NCBI GenBank assembly: GCA_020746105.1
Contig: CM036658.1
Coordinates: 34,527,004-34,591,003, forward strand
Direction of reading: 5' to 3'
DNA: 64,000 nt
Source: Trogon surrucura
Taxonomy: Eukaryota; Chordata; Aves; Trogoniformes; Trogonidae
Position numbers and translations under genes: made by a program. Shown one piece after another: positions 36,069 to 47,400 of this stretch (position 1 is its first letter; each line of letters starts with the position of its first letter). Under the pieces are notes generated by a model, which was given only the letters and a program-made list of their open reading frames with translations, was not told where the DNA came from and ran no database searches.

Positions 36069-39000
36069 GAACAAGTCTGGAAATGTTTCATTGCTTGTGG
36101 GAAATATCTGGATTCCACTGGCAGCTTCTCTGTGATTTCCCTTGAATTTACCATTACCCAGTCTATACTGATTTAAAGTCTTCAGACAAAGAGAGAGACA
36201 GCGTTGATAAAATTTAGCCTCTACTTCAACTGTAGCTTCAAGGATCACACTGCCAAACCTTGCATTATACTGGGAGCGCAGGGGGAAGTTGTGTTTTCAG
36301 CTAGCCTGTTCTCTCGCCAGTACACGGCTGTGGAAAACCTTGGGAATGCAGATATTGGGGGAGTGATGTGTTGCACAGTTCTGTTTTACATCATTAGTTC
36401 AAGACAGGCAGAAAACAAAGCAGTGGAAAAATTCAGAATGCATTAGATACTCTCATCACCACAAAAAAGGGAACCCCAGTCTCATCCACTTACAGCCATT
36501 AAATCTGCTGCTGGGTTAGACGAGTGACGCGTCCTTTCCCTATGACTGAGTTTCCTCACAGTTCGTGCTTTTATCGGAGATGTGAGTTTGATTAGGTATA
36601 CTGACCTGATCCTGGTGTTTCAGTTGGTTTTGGGGAATAGCGCTCTACCTTTGGCAGTCTGCTCTCCCATTCTAAATTTAACCCCTGTTAAGCAAAGTAT
36701 AGCACCTAAAAGTGCCAAGAATAGTGCTTGCTTTTCAGCTACTGTGTTAGCACCACCTCCTGCGTCACTGTGGCTTAAAGATTTCTACAAAAATAGCCTC
36801 TGAAACCACAAGAAAAAGCACTGTCATGTTGTTTTGAAGGTTGCTCAATCTGCATGTTTCTGAGGATGTGACTGCTTTGACTTCTGGCACACAGTTTGCT
36901 CCAGTGTCCCCATAAAAGACTGTAGATTTTGGCTATGATAAAAAGAAACAACAATAATGAATTGAAAAAAAACCAAAAAAACAAACCAGAACACTAAGTA
37001 TTCTCTTTCAATTCACTTATTCCCACCTACTCATGAAAGAGCAATTGTATTGCAGCAGAATACTAAAAGACATTCAGCACCAAAACTGGTCTGATTCCTA
37101 GCCACCTTCATCTCTTTCAGGAGTGTTCACAAAAAGTGCTGGACAAAGGTCTTTTAAATCCAGCCCCTACCTACCATACAAGGAAGGAAGAGGCATTAAT
37201 ATTGCTGCTTTCTCTGTAGCATGCCTCGACTCCAGCTCAACTTTCTCCTGGGTCTTCTGCTGCTGGGCATGAAAGAGCTGACTCTGTTCCCACTGAACTC
37301 CTGGCTTCTTTAACGAGACTGCCAAAGATGACAGGAATTATTTTCTACTGTCACCTGTCTTCAGAGAGAGGGCAAAGCCAACTCGTCTCTCACAGGGACA
37401 CTGAAGGCAAGCTGCTGTGAGGGCAGAGTTTGTGGCTTTGCTCACGCAGTCTCTCCCTTAGGACCTGCTGGGGAGCGTGCTGCTTTGGCAGAGCAAGAAC
37501 TTGAAAATTCTTCTCTTTCAGCACTCTGCTTGCCAAGGACTTCAGTTCTCAAGGAATAAGGGATTTAAATGTCATTCAATGTAAAACCTTTGGCAGTTGA
37601 AAATGAAACTGTCTAGAAGTTTTCAAAGTAGAAAAAGTATTTTAAACAATTCTCTGAGATGCGGACTGAGCCAATCTGACAATAATTCACATCACCATTA
37701 CGTATGGCAGGGCAGTGCTTTATCTTTGAAAAATAAATACTAATACCAGTTCAATCAGACGTCGCAGATGAGCTACATAGAGTGTAGGCCACACTAATGG
37801 CTGCCAGAGACAGAAGATACTTGTGACATTATTTGCTTCACACTTGGAAAGCCTGAGACTGCACGCAGAGGATGACAAAGCAGCGGTATCCCAAAAGCAA
37901 GCCTAACTTGTTCTGCATGCTCTGAATGGCACTTAGATCCACCTAATAGCCTCTGATTGATGCTATGCCAGTCGGGCATATCTGCATGGCGTGCTGCTCT
38001 GTTACCTCCATGGCAACAGGTTCTAGATGCTGGGTTGAGCTGAAGAGGACAGCATATAAGCAGGGAGCCAGCAGTGAAAGAAATTATGACTCCTCTGACT
38101 TCAGAAGCAGTTGTAAGAACAGTCACAAATGTTGCAGCTGCATTGAAAGCTGGCCTCTAAAAGAAAAACAAAAGGTTCCTCCATACTCTCGCTGTGGGAA
38201 ACCACAAGAAGTCTCTGCAAATTTCTCAGTCCTAAAAAAAAAAAAAGTCTTGGTATGTTGAGACTATCTACTGCATTGCATCTTTCTGTTTTAAACAATA
38301 CAGGGTCGTGATTATGGATACAAGTTGCAAAATAGAAAATCCAATTAGTGTAACACCAGTTGTTGTTCTCCAATGAAACAGGAACAGAAGGATCAAGACT
38401 ACTACTGCACCATAAAGGCAATTTCCAGTTGGATTACCTAAGGCAGCTGCACAGGTCTGCATCTCACCTATGGGGCTGAGGAGGCAGCAAATGCATGGAC
38501 TAGCAGAAGGAGTGAAACAGGGCTACGGCAATTAAAAAAGACACTTCCTCAAATTCCTACTGCCAGCTTCTGAATTTCTCCATGTTGAAAAAAATCTACA
38601 GCACCAAGTAGACAGGTTGTGTCCACCAGTATGTGTCCAAGAGGTGGAACCTGGGAACTCAGGAAATATTTTTTATTGCAGTCCCAGCTAATTAAAGCAT
38701 CTGCACTGAATACTCCTCCTCCAGCACACACCCAAAACACTGCCTGCAGGATCATTCAGATATTTTAATTCAGTGTTACTTACATTAGTTTAAATCAGAT
38801 TATTTTGGGACAGACACATTGATGTATGAATTCATGACGTTCTTGCAGTTGTTTTTTTAGCAGATATTTGTGGGCTTGCACCTAAAGCAAATGGGAAGTT
38901 GCGTGAGATAAACTGAGACCTTTGAGGCAAAAGGTCCTCCACTGAGGAATGTTTGGGTTAAAAAAAAGGAAAAAATCAATTAGTACATGTTAAGGAAATC

Positions 39001-40188
39001 ATTTGCAAAATCCTTCTACTCAGCAAAGTAATTGCTTTCAAGAAGTACCCTTGCTGCTCTAAATTAAATACACAACTTTTTTTCTTCTTCGGCAGAGAAC
39101 AAAACCTCTAACCATTCAGCAGTGCACTGAAGGATGCCAGTCAGAGCTGAACTCATTCTCTTTTAAAATGTTTTAAAAATGAAAGGAATATTGAGGCAAT
39201 GTTGACATAAAATCCAACACAGCAGCAGTGTGTAGGGGAGGTGCATAAAGGAGGAACCCCGATGCAAACTCAAATCAGCCTTTGCTAGGCTTCATTTAAA
39301 GCTCCTGATATTACTTGCTGGCTTCTCAGCATTCTTCTGCAGAGCTCAGAGCAGTGGCCCTTATAAACCTAGGCTAAAAAAAATAGTGATTAATGCAGCA
39401 AGGCAGAGAGGCCATTTCAGTACTGTAGGAAAAGCCCACTCCTCCAGCTGTTTGTCTTTAATATGCAGGCTTTGTAACCTGGGGATTGATCAGACCTGTG
39501 TCTCAAATAATAAAGAACCACACTAATGAGTACAAGAAACTCCAGAGCTGTTCTGTAAACTATAAGGGGAGAAGAGCACAGATACTCTGTTACTGGTATC
39601 TTCTTGGAGAGGCAAGTAATAAGGATTAAGTCCCCTTGTTCCTCTGAAATCAATGAGCATTTAGCTTGCTTAGTTACCTGGTGATGCTTCATAGCACCAG
39701 TGCACTATTTGCTGTCCTGCCATCCAAACCCTGATACTGTAACTGTGTTCATTAATGCTGTGCCTACCTGCATGAGAATACATGGCTGAGAGCAGTGTAA
39801 TGACCAGGCAGGTTTTCCAGACTGGTCTACTGCAAGTTTGATGATTCCACAATATTTCCAGCACATATTTCTTCCAAAATCACTCACTCTTTATACATAT
39901 TTCCTACACCCTTGCCTTAAGCAGCACTTATCAGTGAAGGCACACGCAAATTTTAGCACCTCTAATGCACTTCAGATGGGTACTGGCATACACAATGAGG
40001 CAGAGCGTGGCTATGGGCGCAGGGCAGGTTACACAGTCTGGGAAGGAGAGACTTCACTCCCTGCTAATTTAATCAATGTGTTGCTGATCTTCTGTCTGAA
40101 GCCGAATAAGGGCTTCACAAAGCCTGTATTATTGGGATCCTGTCTAAGTCCTTTGAGTTGGTGAGCTCCCAGCTTCAGGGAAGAAGAC

Positions 40189-41099
40189 AGAATCATAGAA
40201 TCACAGAACAATTCAGGTTGGAAAAGACCCTTGAGATCATCGAGTCCAACCATTAACCTTACACTACAAGTTCACCCCTAAGCCATATCACCCAACACCA
40301 CATTTAAGCAACACTTAAACACATCCAGGGATGGCGACTCAACCATCTCCCTAGGCAGTCTGTTCCAGTGTCTGACCACTCTTTCCATGAAGAATTTCTT
40401 CCTAACGTCCAGTCTAAACTTGCCTTGTTGCAACTTGAAACCACTCCCCCTGGTTCTGTCCCTAATTTCCTGTGAGAAGAGACCAGCACCAACCTCTCTA
40501 CAATGTCCTTTCAGGTAATTGTAGAGCACGATGAGGAACCCCCTCAGCCTCCTCTTCCTTAAACTGAACAGTCCCAGCTCCCTCAATTGCTCCTCGTAAG
40601 ATCTATTCTCCAGGCCCTTCACCAGCTTTGTTGCCCTCTTCTGCACTCGCTCCAACACCTCTTATACTGATGTGCCCAAAACTGAACACAATATTCAAGG
40701 TGCGGCCTCACCAGTGCTGAGTACAGGGGAACAATCACCTCCCTACTTCTGCTGGTCACACAATTTCTAATACAAGCCAGGATGCCGTTGGCCTTCTTGG
40801 CCACCTGGGCACACTGCTGGCTCATATTCAGCCAGCTGTCGATTAGAACGCCCAGGTCCTTTTCCGCCAGACAGCCTTCCAGCCACCCTTCCCCAAGCCT
40901 GTAGCGTTGCATGGGGTTGCTGTGACCAAAATGCAGGACCCTACACTTGGTGTCATCTGCAAACTTGCTGAGGGTGCACTCAATCCCCTCATCAAGATCA
41001 CTGATGAAGATGTTAAACAGGAGTGGCCCCAGCATTGAGCCTTGAGGAACACCACTCGTGACCAGCCACCAACTGGATTTAACTCCATTGACCACAAAC
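40189..41099 (-). mobile_element. CR1 LINE, 5'-truncated, includes RT FADD motif
   Basis: CR1 of about 0.9 kb in minus orientation inside the LPAR1 intron. The 3' octamer tail (AGAATCATAGAATCACAG on plus) is at 40189. Minus-strand frames at 41101-40619 and 40658-40278 encode the end of reverse transcriptase, including [15 protein letters not shown] and the catalytic FADD, then [22 protein letters not shown] and [19 protein letters not shown] small deletion after FADD and a frameshift near 40640 break the frame. It belongs to a different subfamily from the 54021-54916 copy: its 3' end reads AACCTGAATTGTTCTGTG on the minus strand. Confidence 0.95.
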
Positions 41100-43377
41100 A
41101 TTTTTCCTGGTTGTGATTCAGCCGCCCTCCTCCCTTATTGACAGGGCTTATGTGTTGATTTGCTCTTCTCCTGCCTTAGCCACAGATGGAGGAGCCCACA
41201 TCGGTGCCCAAACAACAGAGGTTTTACAAAACCTGAGCTGTGCATGCCTGGGGTAGGAAACAAGTGGGAACAGGGACGTGCAGGAGCACCATTGGAACCT
41301 GCTTTCACTCTCACCCTCACAAAACTAGGAGAATTTTGCCTCAGCAAGTCATAAAACAGCATCAGTCTTTCTCAGACAATGCTGGCTCTTGTTTTTTATT
41401 CTGAGTTGGTCAGTGAAGATGCCTTGAGATAAAGCCTACTGCTCTTGCCCATTGCTGTGACTGTCTACTGGCATCAATGCTCAGTGTATCAGTGCAATTT
41501 GCTGTATGTTACTTTCACAAAAGACAAAAAAAAAAAGAAAAAAAAAGTGCCTGTAGCTGATCCACAGCCTGGATGCTGGATGTTCCTCATCTCCCCCCTT
41601 TCCTCTGCATCACAGAACAATACCTGTATTCATGAGGGTCACTTTGGGCAGGAGCTCAGGGTTGATAGGAGACGGTTGAATGCAGAGATCTCCCAGGGTT
41701 CAGCTGTGGCTGTCAGACACTGCTGCTAGCAGCATTTTCAGTGGAAAATTCAGCCATGCATAGTAGATAGTGCAGGCACAAACAAACACATCAAAAAGCA
41801 AGGAAATGAGCTTGTCCACAAAATGCAGTACGCACTGTCAGGAGGCTTTGAGATAAGCAGTGAGATGACCACATAGAATACAATGAGCACAGGGAAAGAC
41901 AGAGGAAAGCACACCAGTCAAGTAAGAGCATTGCAGAGCACAACAGATGCATGTGAAGATTTGCAGATGCAATTTAAAACTTAATCCTTTGCCCAGAAAC
42001 GTTCTATTGAGACACGTGCAGAACAGATGCAAAGAGACAACCCCAAAAGCTGTTTACAGTAGAAGACATGTGACCTACCACCTCTCCATCCTTCTCCCTA
42101 GCTGCACTTTCTGAATTTTGTGACACTATGGAAAGTTGTCCCATTAAGCTGGCATCACAAGAGCATGAGCTGTCTGCTTCCTGTGCAGAATAACCAGCAG
42201 CTCAAACTTACTGAAAAAGCCCTTCCTTGCCACAATTCTAAGGTAATTTTTCTGGGACCATTCATACTTAAAGCAATCTGCGACACGCTAAGCAGAGAGA
42301 AGGAAAGAAGCGCAAATTAAGGCACTGTGCTGATGTCTCTCTCTGGCTCACTTAGCACTGTGTGGATTTTCAAGATCATGTTGTTATCACAGGGTTGGAA
42401 ATTATTTATTGCCACAGTGGCATTGCATTTGTGTTGTCTGGTTTCCACGACATCTGTTTTTTTGTTTTGAGGAGTGGTGAAATCAAGAGCACCAGCGTGC
42501 CTCCATGTCAAGACAAGCTGGGAGCCCTTGCTGGAAGATGCTCTGGAGGGGCGGGGAGAAGGAGCCACGTGTGGCTTCCTCAGAGAAAATGGCCAAGCGG
42601 TTCATAGTGGCTCCACAGGGAGAGTCATGGCTACTCTCTTTAATGTTCTCTGTCATCACGACATTGCCAGTGAGCCAAAAACCTCACTCATCTGAGGCAG
42701 GCCTAAGTCTCAAACCAAACACTCTACCCCAGCCATCTGTTCGGGTTTATAAGCAACTGCTGTGACCAGAAGCTGAGGGCTTATCTTCACAGTGCAGACC
42801 CACCATCTATGCCATTTTGTTGTTTTTTTTTTTTAGCTCAAGCATTTGTAAGAAAGTCAGGGACAGGACACAACTGGAGGCAGTTGCTGCTGATGCATCA
42901 CATGCAGACCAAAGGCATGTTTATCAGCTCTTGAGCGCTTGTGAGCTCTAGTCGAGTCTTGGAGCCAGAGCTGACACTGCCACAAAGAGGGCAGCTCTGG
43001 TCACAGCAATGAGGGATCCCCCTGGACAAACCTCACACCAAGAGCACAAATTGCAATATGCATACACTTCCTTAACCTCAAATGCTAATAGTAATCTAAC
43101 CCAAGTCCTCGCCATCTAAATAAAAGAATAATTCATACATGAAGTGAGCTACCAAATAATTAAATATTTCCAGATGTCTCTGTTACTAATGTCTCTCATG
43201 CTGCTTCAGGAAGTTTCCAAACCTATCATTAGCCTAGCAGCTCTTCTCTCACAGCTCTTTAAAATGCTGGCAACATGCCCATCTTTTCCAAGCACTTTGC
43301 GTTTTATTTTCCTGGGGCATGAAAGATAGAGATATTTAAACAAAGAAAATACACTTCCAGGCTTCCAAGCATGTGAT

Positions 43378-43394
43378 TTTTTTTTTTTTTTTTA
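43378..43394 (+). repeat. Poly-T run
   Basis: About 17 consecutive T in the intron, with no recognised element beside it. Confidence 0.8.
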
Positions 43395-45544
43395 AATGGT
43401 CAGTCCATGTCATGAAGTGGGGGAGATCGTTTCAAGATGTGGCAACATACATCTCTTGTTATCACAGATTTCAGCACACACAGAACTCCACCACATCACA
43501 CTATGGCAAAATACTGCCTGAAAAATTATGTATATGCAGCTTTACAGGAAATTATATCAGGGTAGCAGTGCCTTTTCTATGTCCTGTACTAAAACTACTT
43601 TCTCAACAACAAAGAAAACTTTATAACAATATCAGAAACTTTTTGCTTGTGCTGACTTCTGCGTGTGCTGTGGTTTCTACTTTCTTACATACATCTGAAG
43701 AAATGCTTAATGAAATTGCTGTATCCAACAGACATTTCTCTGCTTGAAAGTAAAAGCAGCAAAAAGAGTCAGTGAACTTAAATTTCAAATGAAGAGAAGG
43801 ACATCAAAGCTTCTCTAACAAAATCTCCTCTAACAAAATCTCTGACAAGTATAATATTTTCTCTAGTAATTTTTGTATTTTTTTGGTAAATCTGCACTCA
43901 ACAGTGCAATATGCAATGGAGACATCCTGTGATTGACACTTTGCAAGACTCCCTCTGTTGTATGAGTCAAGGGTAACTCTTGATAGTCACCCTGTGGGTA
44001 CAGGAGAACACTCTTTAAACTTTTGGGAGAAAAGCATATTGTTTCAAAGTGACATGCATAAGGTACAAAGCTTATGAATGAATCATGCTCAGAGTTTTAA
44101 TATACCTCATCACTATTTCCTAACGTCAAGGCCAGTTTTTAAAATCTGGTTCGTGTCCCTGCTAGGATTTCACCAACATTTGCAGTGAACTCCTGTTAAC
44201 ATAGACAAATGCAGAAGTTGTGCTTCAGTCAGCTCTGAATCCAGCTTTCTCCACTTGTTTTAAAGTAGAACGAGATGTTAGAAATCTGAGGCAGTGTCAT
44301 ATGCACTGTATCCTGAAGAATTGCTACATCTGTGGCTGAACATCCCTCCTGAAGTGAAATACTCAAACAGGCAAAATTTCTTTCTGCATCAAGACTTGAC
44401 TGGCCATTATCTGTGTGTAACCTACTGTTTCAATTACTGAAGCTCAAACATGTCTTGAGCTCAGGAACTGGGAGTATGTGAAAACTATGTTATAATAAAA
44501 TAATTTTAAAAAAAGCAAATTTTTAGCACTGAGTTTCCCAGAGAACTGAGAAGGGGTTACAGTCTTCCTAGAACAAGCAAAACTTTAGAAGCCTCAAAAA
44601 AACCAAAAAATGCACCTCTGTTGTGGAAGCCCTGCTCAGTTTCTATAGGCTCCTCTAAACTTGGGAGGAAACTACCTGAGGCAAAAAAAAACAAACCCAA
44701 CACCCCGCACCTCCAAATCTTAGCAGCAAAAGTAAACCAACCTGTGCCAGCCAGTGGGCTTTGCTGCACCCCAAGTGCCCTGCTCTCTTGGACCTGCCCA
44801 GGTGGGAGACCTGGGAAGAAAGCGCCTGCTTACCCGGCTCTGCAAGCAAGGCACTCAATGGTCCCCCCACAAGGGTGGTTCTTTCCTTCAGTCACATAGA
44901 TAAATCAACAAGAAGGTTCAATGGTGAGTATTCAGTGATATTATTTTCTAAACTTTCCAAAGGAAAAAAATTTAAAAGTTCCATATCCAATAGCAACACA
45001 GGATTTTATTTATTTAGCAACTCAAGGTTTCTAGGGAATTTGGGACTTCTGTTGACTGTAAGAAAATTGCAGATAGGCTGCAGGGTATGAAACAGGCAAT
45101 TTCAGAGAAACCCCCAAAACCACCACACCCAGAAACATTTCAAAAACTAGAAAAGTTTTTTAAACAATTCAGCAAAAACATAGTGAATGAAGAGCTCCCC
45201 GTTAATTAAATCATGCTTACTTGTGAAATAAATGTCCGTATCCAGAGACATACGAGGTTAAATCCTCAAGGCATGTTACCAATGATTCAACCTGCTCTTA
45301 TGGGATAAATACATCTATTTTTAATGCTCATTGGAAAAAAAAATATGGTATTGCCACTGATGTGGTAAAAATGCAACAAATGCTTTTCTTTCACAGCTTG
45401 GTTCCAAAAAACAGGAAAAAAAGGTAACAAAAAAATTTGTCCTTCTTCCAGGAGTAAATCTCTATATACCAGATATTTATGCCTATGACAATTGTTTGTA
45501 GGCACCTGGCTACAGTTTTTTAAATGGAAATAGGCCTGTAGTTG

Positions 45545-45775
45545 CTTTTCCCTGCCATGCCAGGAACCAAGAAAGCCCACCAGCCCAGCCCAGCTCCGAG
45601 GCACCTGAGATGGGGCCACTGGGGCTGTGGAACAGGGCGGTTGTGGCCGCGACGGCCCTGCAACATCCTCCCACCGCTCACGCTCCCACGTACCATCCCA
45701 GCGGCTGGGCTGGCTCTCAGAGGTGCTGCTCCTGCCTGCCAGCTGAACAGGGGAAAGGCCACAGGGATAAAGTTA
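45545..45775. other. GC-rich block in the LPAR1 intron
   Basis: About 230 bases of GC-rich DNA with around 9 CpGs, concentrated at 45595-45715 (GGGCGGTTGTGGCCGCGACG and following). Flanks are AT-rich. Short open frames on both strands are not recognised. Possible regulatory element or old retroelement remnant. Confidence 0.35.
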
Positions 45776-46916
45776 TAAATATAGAAAGTGAGTGGAGAGA
45801 CAGGAATAGAGGGAAAAGGAGAGGGAGGGTGAGCAAAGAATCAAAAAAAAATAAAATAAAAGGAAGATGTTGTGGGAAACAACACCAGTCACTACTGTGT
45901 TGTGTGGAAAGTGCTTAAAAGGTCACGTTTCTTGAATGCATATGGCTTTATACACATGTCTCAAGCTTACTTGCTGGGGCAAGGGAGGCCTGTGCTATGT
46001 ACCCAAAAGCTTCCTGCTCTTTAACACCACCACACAGCAGCACATGGTGAATGCAGCACTTGGGCATTTGATGGATTGATAGAATGAAAGCTGAAGAGTT
46101 TACCTAAAGGATTCTATTTTTATTATTTCCAGTTAATTAGCTTGCTTTGTTTGTTTATTTAAATTGATCCCTCCTCACTCTAGACTGAACCAAGACAAGT
46201 TTTTCTGCTGGGAAGACAGAAACCAGCACAACTCATTCCAAGCAGAACACTGGCAAGGATGAGATGCTGATTATTTTCAGTGAAGGACCACTTCAATCCC
46301 CAAGGTCTATAGGAGACACATAGCCTGTTAACCAATATACATTCCCTTTCCCATTTTATTTTTCTCTTGGTGTGACAACAATATGAAGGATGTTAAGCTC
46401 TGGCACTCTGATATTACGCTCTGCTTCTTCAAGAAGAGTAAATCCAAAATGCAACTGGGAGGCAAAGCCCATCCACAAGGCCGAGCATCAGGCAGCAAGC
46501 AACAAACGAGCAATGACCCCTTGGCACCCAGCACCCCTACACCCACGTTCCACAACACTGCTTCTCCCCAGGGCAATGGCTTTCTGGAAAATGGGTTGCA
46601 AAAAGCAAAAATGCACAACACGAACTTGTAGAGTGACACTGAGAGGCCATTTTTGTAGGTGGCACCTCCTGTCCACGCAATGCGGTGCTGAGCACTCTCC
46701 CTGGGGATGCGAAGGGCACAGGCAGGGGCTGCTCCTGAAGTCCAGGGAGGAGGGACCAGATCTAGCTGCTGGATTAAGAGCTCTCTTGGGGCGTCTTTGC
46801 CTTCTCTCCTCACCTGGGGCTGACAGTTTTTTTCAGTAGAGATCTCATTAAGCCCATAGTGCACCTGAGAAAGAAAAAGGAGGAACCTGCCAGATCTTCA
46901 TCTCGTCACAGCTAAA

Positions 46917-47097
46917 TCATAGAATCATAGAATGGCCTAGGCTGGAAGGGACCTTAGAGATCATCTAATCCAACCTCCCTGTCATGGGCAGGGACACCTC
47001 TCAACTGCATCACACAACACATGAGGACTGAATGGGAATCGAATCCGCGACCTTTCGTTTTTCAGCACCACCCTCAACTGAGTGAGCTAAACCAGCC
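46917..47097 (-). mobile_element. Chimeric SINE: tRNA-Ile-like head, CR1 tail
   Basis: Short element in minus orientation. Its 5' part (47097-47025) reads like a decayed tRNA-Ile: it starts GGCTGGTTTAGCTCA (A-box region), has GTGGTGCTGA at the anticodon stem, AAGGTCGCGG, and a B-box-like GGATTCGATTCCC, and ends with a stem partner CAGTCC. A roughly 25-base linker leads to a CR1 3' end: GGGAGGTTGGATTAGATGAT, GGTCCCTTCCAGCC and two ATTCTATG octamers ending at 46917. A polymerase III promoter head joined to the tail of the partner LINE is the standard layout of a SINE mobilised by CR1. The same tRNA-Ile plus CR1 design is known for TguSINE1 of passerines, but tail and linker here differ from what I recall of it. 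No clear target duplication is seen. Confidence 0.75.
47025..47097 (-). pseudogene. tRNA-Ile-derived region of the SINE
   Basis: 73-base segment with A-box and B-box-like blocks matching tRNA-Ile at most conserved positions. The D-loop has indels, the anticodon loop reads GAAAAACG instead of an Ile anticodon context, and the acceptor stem pairs imperfectly, so it cannot be a working tRNA. It lacks an encoded tRNA terminator and runs on into the CR1 tail. Confidence 0.72.
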
Positions 47098-47382
47098 CTC
47101 AATAAATGCTGCAGATCATCCTAGATCCTGCAGATCTACAGAAGGTAAAGCAAGTGAAAAGCCAATTTGTTTCTTTTCTGGTTTCACTATGTTATGTAAC
47201 AAGCAAGTATGTAGAAATAGTAGTAAAAATAACAGCGATCTCTTCAAGGAACAATGAGTACATTGCACTACTCTATACTATAAAAGATACTTCCAAAAGA
47301 CGCATTGTTGAAATACATTCATAAATCTTAATGGAACATTTGCACAATTCCCCAAAACTATGCCAAGCATCATCAGAAATTC

Positions 47383-47400
47383 CTTTTTTTTTTTTTTTTT
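47383..47400 (+). repeat. Poly-T run
   Basis: About 18 consecutive T, some 285 bases from the tRNA/CR1 SINE; no link between the two is apparent. Confidence 0.8.

Larger units (their letters stand above)
25424..40188. other. Intron segment, no repeat recognised
   Basis: AT-rich LPAR1 intron DNA. It contains the exon-like frame at 26950-27389, the poly-A run at 33557 and a hairpin at 36034-36068. Overlapping open frames at 27777-30426 and 34246-34750 carry no family motif. Confidence 0.55.
41100..46916. other. Intron segment, no gene recognised
   Basis: AT-rich intron with A/T runs at about 41527-41546 and 43378-43394, a short tandem duplication at 43812-43845 (CTCTAACAAAATCT twice) and the GC-rich block at 45545-45775. 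Confidence 0.55.

Noticed and set aside
47025-47097. Functional tRNA gene
   Set aside because: A and B boxes are recognisable, but the D-arm has indels, the anticodon loop is lost and the acceptor stem pairs poorly; the sequence runs into a CR1 tail. It is a SINE head.
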